Of a stretch of DNA of 52,883 bases, positions 7,243-16,498 are shown piece by piece. The translations under genes and the position numbers were made by a program. Where the stretch lies: the NCBI GenBank assembly GCA_934462715.1, contig CAKSIJ010000017.1:1-52883 (forward strand), in the 5' to 3' direction. The notes under the pieces were generated by a model. It was not told the DNA's origin, did no database searches, and saw only the letters and a program-made list of their open reading frames with translations. The DNA comes from an uncultured Clostridia bacterium. GTDB lineage: Bacteria; Bacillota; Clostridia; UBA1381. Each line of letters opens with the position of its first letter. Position 1 is the first letter of the stretch.

Positions 7243-8253
7243 ATGATTTGGTATAAACAAAAAAATGATAATGATATAGTGGTAAGCACAAGAATCAGAC
7301 TTGCAAGGAATCTTTCAAAATATCCGTTTCCGAACGCTATGAATCCGGAAACTGCAAAAAAAGCCTGCACTGAGATTCAAAAAGCAATTCTTGAATCAAA
7401 TTCAACACTTGCAAATGATTTTAATTTATATAAAATTGATGATATAAGTCCGATTGAAAAAACAGTGCTTGCTGAAAAGCATCTGATAAGCCGTGAGCTT
7501 ACCGAAAAGCCTGAAGCCTGCGTAATGGTAAGTAAGGACGAAAGCATGAGCATTATGCTTATGGAGGAGGATCATATCAGAATCCAGGTTATCATGGGCG
7601 GCTTAAAGCTTGACGAAGCATTTGAAACGGCAAGCAGAGTTGATGATGTGATTGACGAAAACGTTCAATATGCTTTCGACAAGGACTTCGGATATCTCAC
7701 AAGCTGTCCGACAAACACCGGTACCGGTATGAGAGCGTCGGTAATGATGCATTTGCCTGCACTTACAATGACCGACAACATTTCAAGAATTATTTCCTCC
7801 GCAAGCAATTTGGGTATTGCGGTGAGAGGACTTTACGGCGAGGGTTCAAAGGCATACGGAAATCTTTACCAGATTTCCAATCAGGTAACCTTGGGACTTA
7901 CCGAAAAGGAGATAATCGAAAAGGTTAAAAATATAGTTAACCAGATTGCAGAACACGAAAAAGAAGCGCGTAAAAAGCTTTTGGAGAATAACAAAAACTA
8001 CATCGAAAACAAGGTTTGGCGTTCGTACGGAATTTTAAAGTACGCAAGGTCAATAGATTCAAAAGAAGCTAAAGCACTTATTTCAGATGTTATCATGGCA
8101 AAAAATATGGGCATAATCAATGATATAAAGGAAAATCTTACAGAGCTTGAAATACTGACCGAGCCGGCTTCGATTGAAGCTGATTCGGCAAAGCGTCTTA
8201 CTCCCGAAGAACGCGACATAAGACGTGCGGAGCTTATCAGAAGCAAGCTTTAA
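7243..8253 (+). CDS. mcsB: McsB, protein arginine kinase
   Basis: Phosphorylates arginines on damaged proteins, marking them for ClpCP, and inactivates CtsR. It has 336 residues, slightly shorter than the Bacillus enzyme. The phosphagen-kinase fold is shown by STRIRLARNL near the N-terminus and by the active-site motif CPTNTGTGMRAS (about residues 161-172) with the catalytic cysteine. The ATP-binding arginines are in the expected blocks. GGGAGG precedes the ATG 14 bases after the mcsA stop. It forms an operon with mcsA and clpC. Confidence 0.96.
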   Translation: MIWYKQKNDNDIVVSTRIRLARNLSKYPFPNAMNPETAKKACTEIQKAILESNSTLANDFNLYKIDDISPIEKTVLAEKHLISRELTEKPEACVMVSKDESMSIMLMEEDHIRIQVIMGGLKLDEAFETASRVDDVIDENVQYAFDKDFGYLTSCPTNTGTGMRASVMMHLPALTMTDNISRIISSASNLGIAVRGLYGEGSKAYGNLYQISNQVTLGLTEKEIIEKVKNIVNQIAEHEKEARKKLLENNKNYIENKVWRSYGILKYARSIDSKEAKALISDVIMAKNMGIINDIKENLTELEILTEPASIEADSAKRLTPEERDIRRAELIRSKL

Positions 8254-8362
8254 ACAGGTTTTATCAAGCTGTATTCAACAGCGTTAATATATAAACAGAA
8301 TTAAAGGATAAATACAAAAATTTATCCGGGAACACATCAAAAATGAAAGGAAAGTGATTTTT

Positions 8363-10801
8363 ATGATGTTTTCAAATTTTACGGAAAAAGCAAGAGATTC
8401 AATATCGTGCGCTCATGATATTGCGTGTGAATTGGGTCATCGTTATATCGGCAGCGAGCATCTTCTTCTCGGCTTGATCAGAGAGGGCAGCGGAGTTGCC
8501 GCAAAGGCTCTTGAAGCTGCAAATGTATCTGAGGAGGCTGTAAAAGATAAGCTTGCTTCCTTTATCGAACCGGGTACCCCGCTTAATCCCGATACCGAGC
8601 TGTCGCTCACACCGAGAAGCAAGCGTATACTTGAATTCAGCGCTATGGAGGCTCAAAGGTTCGGTCACAGCTATGTGGGCACGGAGCATATATTAATGGC
8701 TATACTGCGTGACGGTGACGGTGTGGGCGCACAGATTCTTGTTTCGCTCGGAGTAAATCCGTCAACACTTTACAATATGCTGTCACAGGACGTTAGCAGC
8801 GAAAGCGGCTCATCGTCTGCCGGCAAAGCAAAGAAAGCAAACAAAACTCCAACTCTTGACAAGTTCGGCAGAGATCTTACCGAGCTTGCGAGAGAAAACA
8901 AATTTGATCCGGTTATCGGACGTGATAAGGAAATTGAAAGAGTTATCCAGATTCTGTCAAGAAGAACAAAAAACAATCCTTGTCTTATAGGTGAACCGGG
9001 CGTAGGTAAAACGGCAGTTGCCGAAGGACTTGCACAGAAAATTGCAAATCAGGACGTGCCGGAATCCTTAAAAGACAAAAGACTGTTTGCTCTTGATTTG
9101 TCCTCACTTGTTGCAGGTGCAAAATACCGAGGCGAATTTGAGGAAAGGCTGAAAAAAGCGGTTGAAGAGGTTATTGCCGCAGGAAACGTTATCCTGTTTA
9201 TCGATGAAATGCATACTATAGTAGGCGCCGGATCGGCAGAGGGCGCAATTGACGCTTCAAACATTTTGAAACCGTCACTTGCGAGAGGTGAATTGCAGCT
9301 TATCGGTGCAACGACTCTTAACGAGTACAGAAAGTACATCGAAAAGGACGCAGCCCTTGAAAGACGTTTTCAGCCTGTTATCGTGGGAGAGCCTACAATA
9401 GATGAAACCGTTCAGATATTGACGGGTATCAGAGATAAATATGAAGCTCACCACGGAGTAAAAATAACCGATGAAGCAATTGACGCAGCCGCAAAGCTAT
9501 CGTCAAGATATATCACAGACCGTTTTCTCCCCGATAAAGCGATAGACCTTATCGATGAAGCGGCTTCAAAGAAAAAGCTGTCAACTCTGGTTGCTCCGGA
9601 TACCTTAAAGGAGCTTGAAGCACAGCTTGAAAAGCTGACAAATGAAAAGCAGGAAGCAATAACTGCTCAGAACTTTGAAAAGGCAGCCGAAATCCGTGAT
9701 AAGGAAAAGAGCGTCAAGGAGGAAATTGACAAGGCTAAGGGTGCATGGAAAGAGGAAAATGCAGCGTCCAACGATTTGAAAGTAACGGCAGAGGATATTG
9801 CCGATATTATTTCAAGCTGGACTAACATTCCTGTTACAAAGGTAGCGGAGGAGGAAAGCGAAAAGCTTAAAAATCTTGAAGCTATTCTTCATAAGAGAGT
9901 TATCGGTCAGGATGAAGCCGTATCTGCGGTTGCAAAGGCAATCAGACGAGGCAGAGCGGGACTTAAAGATCCGAAACGTCCTACAGGCTCATTCCTATTC
10001 CTCGGACCTACGGGCGTAGGTAAAACAGAGCTTTCAAAGGCGCTTGCCGAAGCAATGTTTGGATCGGAGGACTCAATAATCCGTGTTGATATGTCGGAAT
10101 ATATGGAAAAACATTCGGTATCGAAATTTATCGGTTCGCCTCCGGGATATGTAGGCTTTGAGGAGGGCGGTCAGCTCACCGAGAAGATAAGAAAGCATCC
10201 GTATTCGGTAATTCTTTTTGACGAAATCGAAAAAGCTCATCCGGACGTATTCAATATAATGCTCCAGATACTTGAGGACGGACTTCTTACAGACGCACAG
10301 GGCAGACACGTTGATTTTAGAAATACGGTTATCATTATGACGTCAAACCTCGGCGCTAAAAACATTTTGAATAATGTTTCAAAGCTTGGCTTTGACTCGG
10401 ATCACAATCAGCCGCAGGAAAACAATGACGCTAAAATCAAGGAAAAGGTTATGGCTGAAGTTAAAAATGCCTTTAAACCTGAATTTTTGAACCGTATAGA
10501 TGATATTATAGTGTTCAAGCGTCTTACAGAGGACAATATTAAGGCAATTGCAAAGCTTATGCTTTCAAGCCTTGAAAAACGTCTTGCCGCAAATGAAATC
10601 AAGGTTGAGTTTACAGATGAAGCTGTTGAATTAATTGCAAAAGAGGGCTTCGATCCGGTATACGGCGCAAGACCTTTAAGACGTGCAATCCAGAGTAAAA
10701 TCGAAGATATGCTTGCAGAAAAGATTATCGACGGCGATGTGGTTAGCGGAGATTCTGTTAAGGTTACCGTAAATGATAACGAGTTTACCGTTGAAAAGTA
10801 A
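8363..10801 (+). CDS. clpC: ClpC, AAA+ unfoldase of the ClpCP protease
   Basis: Hsp100 ATPase that unfolds substrates and feeds them to ClpP, 812 residues. In order: two N-terminal Clp repeats (about 1-140), first AAA domain with Walker A GEPGVGKTA and Walker B VILFIDEMH, a middle UVR-like coiled coil (about 410-455), second AAA domain with GPTGVGKTEL, and a ClpP-docking loop with the tripeptide LGF in SKLGFDSDH. The ATG at 8363 is used because AAAGGA lies 10 bases before it; the GTG at 8354 overlaps that site. It is the last gene of the CtsR-controlled operon. No clpP is in the window. Confidence 0.96.
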   Translation: MMFSNFTEKARDSISCAHDIACELGHRYIGSEHLLLGLIREGSGVAAKALEAANVSEEAVKDKLASFIEPGTPLNPDTELSLTPRSKRILEFSAMEAQRFGHSYVGTEHILMAILRDGDGVGAQILVSLGVNPSTLYNMLSQDVSSESGSSSAGKAKKANKTPTLDKFGRDLTELARENKFDPVIGRDKEIERVIQILSRRTKNNPCLIGEPGVGKTAVAEGLAQKIANQDVPESLKDKRLFALDLSSLVAGAKYRGEFEERLKKAVEEVIAAGNVILFIDEMHTIVGAGSAEGAIDASNILKPSLARGELQLIGATTLNEYRKYIEKDAALERRFQPVIVGEPTIDETVQILTGIRDKYEAHHGVKITDEAIDAAAKLSSRYITDRFLPDKAIDLIDEAASKKKLSTLVAPDTLKELEAQLEKLTNEKQEAITAQNFEKAAEIRDKEKSVKEEIDKAKGAWKEENAASNDLKVTAEDIADIISSWTNIPVTKVAEEESEKLKNLEAILHKRVIGQDEAVSAVAKAIRRGRAGLKDPKRPTGSFLFLGPTGVGKTELSKALAEAMFGSEDSIIRVDMSEYMEKHSVSKFIGSPPGYVGFEEGGQLTEKIRKHPYSVILFDEIEKAHPDVFNIMLQILEDGLLTDAQGRHVDFRNTVIIMTSNLGAKNILNNVSKLGFDSDHNQPQENNDAKIKEKVMAEVKNAFKPEFLNRIDDIIVFKRLTEDNIKAIAKLMLSSLEKRLAANEIKVEFTDEAVELIAKEGFDPVYGARPLRRAIQSKIEDMLAEKIIDGDVVSGDSVKVTVNDNEFTVEK

Positions 10802-10835
10802 AAGCTGTGAGCGGGCAAAAAATTAATATAAAGTC

Positions 10836-10866
10836 AAACGGCACCGATTTGTCGGTGCCGTTTGTT
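10836..10866 (+). terminator. Terminator after clpC, possibly bidirectional
   Basis: AAACGGCACCGA and TCGGTGCCGTTT form a perfect 12-bp stem around a short loop. The T-rich continuation on the plus strand ends the clpC operon; the A-tract on the left could also serve the leftward nifJ gene ending at 10957. Confidence 0.85.
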
Positions 10867-10956
10867 TATTGCGTTGAAACTTGACTGTTAAATAAAGCTT
10901 TATTTCTCCGCAAGCTTTTGATGAGCGGGGAAGAAGCGATGTGTTATTTAACACTG

Positions 10957-13900
10957 TTATTTGTTGGCAAGCTCAACAAGCTTTTGATATTTAGCCTTAG
11001 CGTCAGCCTGAGCTTTATCAAACAATTCCTTTGCTCTTTCGGGATTTGAACGTGCCAATGAGTTGTAACGGACTTCGCCCATGATAAAGTCCTCATAGTT
11101 TAATGTAGGCTCTTTTGAATCGAGAACGAACGGATTCTTACCCTCGCAGGTACGTCTTGGGTCATATCTGAACAAGTGCCAGTAGCCTGCCTGAACTGCT
11201 TTCTTTTCCTCGGTCTGAGCAATGCTCATGCCGCCTGCGATACCGTGATTGATACACGGAGCGTAGCCGATAATTATTGACGGACCGTGATAGCTTTCAG
11301 CTTCAAGAATTGCCTTTAAGCACTGGTTATAATCAGCACCCTGTGCAATCTGAGCAACATACACATAGCCGTAGCTCATAGCGATAGCTGCAAGGTCTTT
11401 CTTCTTTATTGCCTTACCGGCAGCGGCAAACTGTGCGATAGCACCGGTAGGTGTGGACTTGGACGACTGACCGCCTGTGTTTGAGTAAACCTCTGTATCG
11501 AATACCATGATGTTTACATCCTCACCGGAAGCGATTACATGATCCAGACCGCCAAAGCCTATATCGTAAGCCCAGCCGTCACCGCCGAAGATCCAAACGG
11601 ATTTCTTTGCAAGGTATTCCTTGTCTGCGATAACGTTCTTAGCGTCCTCTGAGCCGATATTTGAAATTGATTTGAGCAATTCTTCCGTAGCAACCTTGTT
11701 TTCCGTGCCGAGATTCTTTGTTTCAAGGAACTTTTCGATTGCAGGTTTAGCTTCGGGAGCGTCCTCTGCAATTCTTTCCAGTCTTTCAATGTTTGATTCT
11801 CTCAATGCCTTTTGACCGAGATAGATACCGAAGCCGTATTCGGCATTATCCTCGAACAGTGAGTTAGCCCATGCCGGACCTCTGCCGTTTTCGTCAGCGG
11901 TATACGGTGTTGACGGTGATGAACCGCCCCAGATTGACGAACAGCCTGTTGCGTTTGCAATGTACATTCTGTCACCGAACAGCTGAGTAACAAGCTTAGC
12001 ATATGGTGTTTCGCCGCAGCCTGCGCACGCACCCGAAAATTCGAGATAAGGCATTCTGAGCTGTGAACCCTTAACTGTGTTGATGCCAAACTTATCAAAT
12101 ACGGACGGCTTTGTTTTCAGCTTGATACCGTAGTCAAATATACCCTGCTCGTCAAGCTGACTGTCAAGCGACTGCATTGACAGTGCTTTCTGACCCTTAA
12201 CCTCCGGACACACGTTTACACACGAGCCGCAGCCTGTACAGTCAAGTACCGATACGGCAATTGCAAAGTACATTCCGTCCATCTGTCGCATACCGATGTA
12301 TTTGATGTTTTCGGGTGCGTTGTCCTTTTCTTCTTCTGTAAGAACAACAGGTCTTATACAGCCGTGCGGACATACATATGAGCAAAGTCCGCATTGCAGA
12401 CACACGTCGGGATTCCATACCGGAACGTCTATGGCGATTCCTCTCTTTTCAAACGCCGATGAACCGAGCGGAACTTCACCGTTTGCATAAGGTAAAAATG
12501 CGGAAACGGGGAGCTTTGCTCCGTTAAAGCTGTTGATAGGAACAAGAATGTTATTAACGTAATCTATAAGCTTGCCCTCGCCGTCATGCTTTGTCCCGAG
12601 TTCTTCATATTCTGCCGACTTCCAACTCTCCGGAACGTCAACCTTAACGATTCTCTGAGCGCCTGCGTCGATAGCGTCATGATTCATCTTAACTATCTTT
12701 TCGCCCTTCTTTGAGTAAGAAGCTGTTGCTGCGTCTTTCATGTACTTGATAGCGTCGTCCTCGGGGATAATCTTGGCAAGCTTGAAGAATGCAGACTGTA
12801 ATACAGTGTTGATTCTGTTTCCGAGCCCGATTTCCTTACCGATCTGAACACCGTCTATTGTATAGAAATGAATGTTGTTATCCGCTATATATTTTTTAAC
12901 CTGACCCGGGATATGTGTTTCAAGTTCTTCCGCATTCCACGGACAGTTAAGCAAAAATACTCCGCCCGGCTTTACGTCGGAAACCATATCGTATTGTCTG
13001 ATGTAGGAAGCCTTATGACAGGCAACGAAATCAGCCTTGTTGATAAGATAGGTTGACGTAATCTTGGCATTTCCGAATCTCAAATGCGAAACGGTCAGAC
13101 CGCCCGATTTCTTTGAATCGTAGTCAAAATAAGCTTGTACGTTCATATCGGTGTTGTCGCCGATGATTTTAACCGAGTTTTTGTTAGCACCGACAGTACC
13201 GTCAGCACCGAGACCCCAGAACTTGCAGCTTGTAATGTTTGCCGGTGTGGTATCGGGATTTTCATCTATATCGAGTGAAAGGTGAGTTACATCATCGGCA
13301 ATACCGATTGTGAATTTCTTCTTTGTATCATTTTTGTATGCTGCAATAATCTGAGCAGGAGTTGTATCCTTTGAACCCAGACCGTAACGGCCCGAGAATA
13401 GCTCACAGTCAGCAAATTTTGAGCCTTGCAGTGCGGCTGCAACATCGAGATAGAGAGGTTCACCGACAGCACCCGGTTCTTTTGTTCTGTCAAGAACGGT
13501 AATCTTCTTAACTGTGTCCGGAATAGCGTCTATAAGATGTTCAACAGAGAAAGGTCTGTAGAGTCTTACCTTGACCATGCCGACTTTCTGACCGTTGCCG
13601 TTGAGGTAGTCTATTGTTTCTTCAATAGTGTCGCATACGGAACCCATAGCAATAATGATATGCTCTGCGTCCGGTGCGCCGTAGTAATTGAACAGCTTAT
13701 AATCTGTTCCTATTTCTGCATTGATTTTATCGAGATATTCGCTTACGATACAGGGAACTGCTTCATAATGCTTGTTTGAAGCTTCTCTTGCCTGGAAGAA
13801 TACATCGGGGTTCTGTGCCGTACCTCTTTGAGCGGGATGCTCAGGATTCAATGCATTGCGTCTGAATTTGTTCAGCGCGTCCCAATCGAGCATTTTTGCA

Positions 13901-14472
13901 AGAGTGTCATAATTCCAACAAGCAACCTTGCGGTATTCATGAGAGGTTCTGAAACCGTCAAAGAAATGCATAAACGGAACGCTTGCCTTTATAGCCGAAA
14001 GGTGAGCGGCAGCGCCCAAGTCCATTGCCTCCTGAGGGTTTGAAGATGCGAGCATCGCAAATCCGGTCTGACGACAGGCCATAACGTCCTGATGATCACC
14101 GAAAATAGACAAAGCATGCGAAGCCAATGCTCTTGCCGAAACGTTAAATACGCAGGGGAGCAGCTCTCCTGCTATTTTATACATATTCGGGATCATTAAC
14201 AGTAAGCCCTGTGAAGCGGTGTAGGTTGTTGTCAGGGCACCGGCTGCGAGTGAGCCGTGAACTGTTCCGGCAGCGCCTGCTTCGGATTGCATTTCGGTAA
14301 CCTTAACTGTATGACCGAAAATATTCTTCTGACCGGCAGCAGCCCATTTGTCTGTTACCTCTGCCATAGTTGAAGACGGTGTAATCGGATAGATTGCAGC
14401 AACGTCGGTAAACGCATATGAAACATAAGCCGCCGCATTATTTCCATCCATGGTTTTCATTTTTCTTGCCAA
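10957..14472 (-). CDS. nifJ: Pyruvate:ferredoxin (flavodoxin) oxidoreductase
   Basis: Oxidatively decarboxylates pyruvate to acetyl-CoA, CO2 and reduced ferredoxin, the core of anaerobic pyruvate use. It is a single-chain enzyme of 1171 residues with all usual domains: N-terminal pyrimidine domain (YPITPSSTMAE), domain II/III, two 4Fe-4S clusters (CLQCGLCSYVCPHGC and CTGCGSCVNVCP), and the thiamine-diphosphate domain with GDGWAYDIG and NTGGQSSKSTP; the extra GCAGCGETPY cysteines for the proximal cluster are present. The start is TTG at 14472, with AAAGGAGG 8 bases upstream; the next ATG is four codons in. The transcript carries a long structured leader (see findings). Confidence 0.97.
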   Translation of the reverse strand: MARKMKTMDGNNAAAYVSYAFTDVAAIYPITPSSTMAEVTDKWAAAGQKNIFGHTVKVTEMQSEAGAAGTVHGSLAAGALTTTYTASQGLLLMIPNMYKIAGELLPCVFNVSARALASHALSIFGDHQDVMACRQTGFAMLASSNPQEAMDLGAAAHLSAIKASVPFMHFFDGFRTSHEYRKVACWNYDTLAKMLDWDALNKFRRNALNPEHPAQRGTAQNPDVFFQAREASNKHYEAVPCIVSEYLDKINAEIGTDYKLFNYYGAPDAEHIIIAMGSVCDTIEETIDYLNGNGQKVGMVKVRLYRPFSVEHLIDAIPDTVKKITVLDRTKEPGAVGEPLYLDVAAALQGSKFADCELFSGRYGLGSKDTTPAQIIAAYKNDTKKKFTIGIADDVTHLSLDIDENPDTTPANITSCKFWGLGADGTVGANKNSVKIIGDNTDMNVQAYFDYDSKKSGGLTVSHLRFGNAKITSTYLINKADFVACHKASYIRQYDMVSDVKPGGVFLLNCPWNAEELETHIPGQVKKYIADNNIHFYTIDGVQIGKEIGLGNRINTVLQSAFFKLAKIIPEDDAIKYMKDAATASYSKKGEKIVKMNHDAIDAGAQRIVKVDVPESWKSAEYEELGTKHDGEGKLIDYVNNILVPINSFNGAKLPVSAFLPYANGEVPLGSSAFEKRGIAIDVPVWNPDVCLQCGLCSYVCPHGCIRPVVLTEEEKDNAPENIKYIGMRQMDGMYFAIAVSVLDCTGCGSCVNVCPEVKGQKALSMQSLDSQLDEQGIFDYGIKLKTKPSVFDKFGINTVKGSQLRMPYLEFSGACAGCGETPYAKLVTQLFGDRMYIANATGCSSIWGGSSPSTPYTADENGRGPAWANSLFEDNAEYGFGIYLGQKALRESNIERLERIAEDAPEAKPAIEKFLETKNLGTENKVATEELLKSISNIGSEDAKNVIADKEYLAKKSVWIFGGDGWAYDIGFGGLDHVIASGEDVNIMVFDTEVYSNTGGQSSKSTPTGAIAQFAAAGKAIKKKDLAAIAMSYGYVYVAQIAQGADYNQCLKAILEAESYHGPSIIIGYAPCINHGIAGGMSIAQTEEKKAVQAGYWHLFRYDPRRTCEGKNPFVLDSKEPTLNYEDFIMGEVRYNSLARSNPERAKELFDKAQADAKAKYQKLVELANK

Positions 14473-14496
14473 TGTAAATTCCTCCTTTAATCTCAG

Positions 14497-14594
14497 AAAT
14501 CAGCCGACATTAATAACGTGCATGACGTTTTATCTGAATAATATGTACAGACCGGTTGATAATATACAAATATATTATCACATTCGGCTGATTT
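14497..14594 (-). ncRNA. Structured multi-branch leader of the nifJ transcript
   Basis: On the transcript, AAATCAGCCGA (14594-14584) pairs perfectly over 11 bp with TCGGCTGATTT (14507-14497). Enclosed are GATAATAT/ATATTATC (8-bp arms, 6-base loop), TCTG/CAGA, and AACGT/ACGTT (5-bp arms, CATGC loop). The element ends 15-20 bases before the Shine-Dalgarno site. No T-run follows, so a transcription terminator is unlikely. I do not recognise it as a known riboswitch class. It could instead be a DNA-level operator, but the nested arrangement favours RNA. Confidence 0.5.
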
Positions 14595-14647
14595 AAGTGT
14601 TCTTTTTTTTAAAAGCCGATATACGTTTTATGCATACCATCTTGTAT

Positions 14648-14676
14648 ATTCTAACACATTTTATATAAAAATTCAA
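14648..14676 (-). promoter_or_regulatory. Promoter of nifJ
   Basis: On the minus strand: TTGAAT (14676-14671), 17 bases, TAGAAT (14653-14648). It predicts a 5' leader of about 165 bases. The rest of the 14677-14806 gap is AT-rich with no gene. Confidence 0.65.
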
Positions 14677-14806
14677 TAGTATTTTTAATATTTTTTTAAA
14701 ATTGCTGTAATGATTAATAAATATAGCGTTTTTTATACAATCTTACTATAATTTTTTGTTATAACAGGAAATACGACAGCAGCTGTTGTTTTTTTTATTT
14801 TTTTGC

Positions 14807-14840
14807 AAAAAAACACGGCAGAGCCAAATGACCTGCCGTG
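14807..14840 (-). terminator. Terminator after the eamA-like gene
   Basis: On the minus strand CACGGCAG and CTGCCGTG form an 8-bp perfect stem with a 10-base loop, followed by a run of seven T. It ends the leftward dehydrogenase-EamA unit. Confidence 0.9.
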
Positions 14841-14855
14841 CGGAAAAAAGCGTTA

Positions 14856-15269
14856 TTATAATGCAAGAACAAGAACCCCGGCGGAAATAAGTATGCCGCC
14901 GGCGGCGGTTTTGAAAGTGAACGGTTCTTTTAAAAATACAAATGCAAGTATCATTGTTATTACAATGCTCATTTTGTCTATCGGCGCAATTTTTGAAGCG
15001 TCACCCATTTGCAGAGCTTTGAAATAGAAAAGCCATGAAGCGCCGGTTGCAAGACCGGACAGGATAAGGAACAGCCAGCCTTTTGAAGTGATTTCACCAA
15101 GCTGTTTTGTGTTCCCTGTGATAAATACGATTATCCATGACATAAACAATATAACTATTGTTCTGATTGCTGTAGCAAGGTTGGAATTTACCCCGTCAAG
15201 ACCTATTTTTGCAAAAATTGTTGTCAAAGCAGCAAAAACCGCTGATAAAGCCGCATAAGCAAACCACAT
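14856..15269 (-). CDS. EamA-family (drug/metabolite transporter) membrane protein
   Basis: A small integral membrane protein of 137 residues with five hydrophobic helices, equal to one EamA half-unit. The C-terminal pattern IAPIDKMSIVITMILAF and FLKEP-FTFKTAAGGILI is characteristic of EamA repeats. Single-repeat members probably act as dimers and export or import small metabolites; the substrate cannot be read from sequence. GGAAG lies before the ATG. It sits 44 bases after the iron-type dehydrogenase gene and shares a terminator, so the two are probably co-transcribed. Confidence 0.85.
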   Translation of the reverse strand: MWFAYAALSAVFAALTTIFAKIGLDGVNSNLATAIRTIVILFMSWIIVFITGNTKQLGEITSKGWLFLILSGLATGASWLFYFKALQMGDASKIAPIDKMSIVITMILAFVFLKEPFTFKTAAGGILISAGVLVLAL

Positions 15270-15313
15270 AAGTACTCTTCCTTTCTTATTACGAAAGATT
15301 ATAATTTTAAAAT

Positions 15314-16396
15314 TTAAATAAGTCCGTTTTCCGAAAGCTGTTCTACATCTGTTATTCCTTTATACATCATATCGACGGTAACCTCATAAGGTATAACCCT
15401 CATATCCGGATCTTTGAGCGCCGTTATAATAACGGGCTGCATATTTTGTATTGTGGTGCGGATTTTACGCTCGCTCAAAGATGTTTCGATACCGATTGAT
15501 TTAAGAAATTTTAAAATTCTGACAGCTTCCGGAATGTTGTTGTCAACGGCAAGCTGAACCGCAGTGCAGTAGCCGACAACATCTCCGTGCAGAAATTTAT
15601 CCTCAAAGCCTTCAAGAATTGTAAGACCGTAAAATAACGCATGAGCCATTGCGCCGTTATAGTCGGGATTAATGAGCATTGAAACCATGCCTGTGGTTAT
15701 TATTATCGCAAGAATAATCTGCTCAAGCTCGTTGCTGATTTCGTTGTTTTTGCAGGCGTCCAAAGCAGCTTCAGCATATTTGAACAATGGCTCGGAGCAC
15801 ATAGAGCTGATTGTCAGACCAAGCTGTGTGGAATAATCAAGCTTGTGACCTCTTTGCGAAAATTCTACTTCATAGTGCTTTGCAAGAGTATCACCGATTC
15901 CGGCGCGCAGGTATTTATACGGCGCTTCGGCAATTATCCTTGTGTCGATAAAACAATGATACGCAGGCTTTTTAAGATATTCAAAACCGGCAAAAACATG
16001 ATCGTATGTATATGTAACAACCAATGCCGAGGCTGCAGCACAGGTTGAAGCAATGGTGGGGAGGGTGACAACCTCAACCCCGAGAAGCTTTGCAAGGTAC
16101 TTTGACATATCAAGAGCCTTTCCGCCTCCTGCTCCGACAACAAAATCCACATTTTTATCTTTATATAACTTATAAAGCTCCTCTGCTCTTTCCTTTGTAC
16201 ATTCGTCGCCATAAATCACCTTGTCAACAAGCTCAAATTCACTGCCGACCTCCGATAAAAGCTTATCTGACGAAACGCTTAGAGCGTTTTTTCCGCCGAT
16301 CAGCAAAAAACGTTTTCCGAGTGGTTTGCAAACCTTGTTAAATTCCTTATAAGCGTCCTCGCCTATTGTATATGACGGGAAATATCTCTGATTCAT
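15314..16396 (-). CDS. Iron-containing alcohol dehydrogenase, glycerol-dehydrogenase-like
   Basis: An NAD(P)-dependent group III polyol/alcohol dehydrogenase of 360 residues. The dinucleotide-binding part contains VGAGGGKALDMSKYLA; the metal-binding part has the aspartate in GIGDTLAKHYE and the histidines in MAHALFYG and FLHGDVVGY. It resembles the GldA glycerol-dehydrogenase branch more than butanol dehydrogenases. The start at 16396 (MNQRYFPSY) has GGAAAG upstream; an in-frame start at 16459 would run through a terminator hairpin. The substrate is not determined; the EamA gene follows. Confidence 0.85.
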   Translation of the reverse strand: MNQRYFPSYTIGEDAYKEFNKVCKPLGKRFLLIGGKNALSVSSDKLLSEVGSEFELVDKVIYGDECTKERAEELYKLYKDKNVDFVVGAGGGKALDMSKYLAKLLGVEVVTLPTIASTCAAASALVVTYTYDHVFAGFEYLKKPAYHCFIDTRIIAEAPYKYLRAGIGDTLAKHYEVEFSQRGHKLDYSTQLGLTISSMCSEPLFKYAEAALDACKNNEISNELEQIILAIIITTGMVSMLINPDYNGAMAHALFYGLTILEGFEDKFLHGDVVGYCTAVQLAVDNNIPEAVRILKFLKSIGIETSLSERKIRTTIQNMQPVIITALKDPDMRVIPYEVTVDMMYKGITDVEQLSENGLI

Positions 16397-16420
16397 TTTT
16401 TGTCTTTCCTTTCCTGTGGT

Positions 16421-16480
16421 TAAAATAAAAAAATGTGCAAAGGAGCCATAAAAACACAAACGGTTTTTGACAGCTCCTTT
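16421..16480 (-). terminator. Terminator after the solute-binding protein gene
   Basis: On the minus strand AAAGGAGC and GCTCCTTT pair; inside, AAAAAC and GTTTTT extend the stem. A T-rich tract (16433-16421) follows. It separates the binding-protein transcript from the dehydrogenase gene. Confidence 0.75.
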
Positions 16481-16498
16481 AATTGCAATAATTATTTA

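Noticed and set aside
14773..14800. Plus-strand terminator-like ACAGCAGCTGT plus T-run
   Set aside because: The stem would have a one-base loop and no plus-strand gene ends here; the T-rich tract is just AT-rich spacer.
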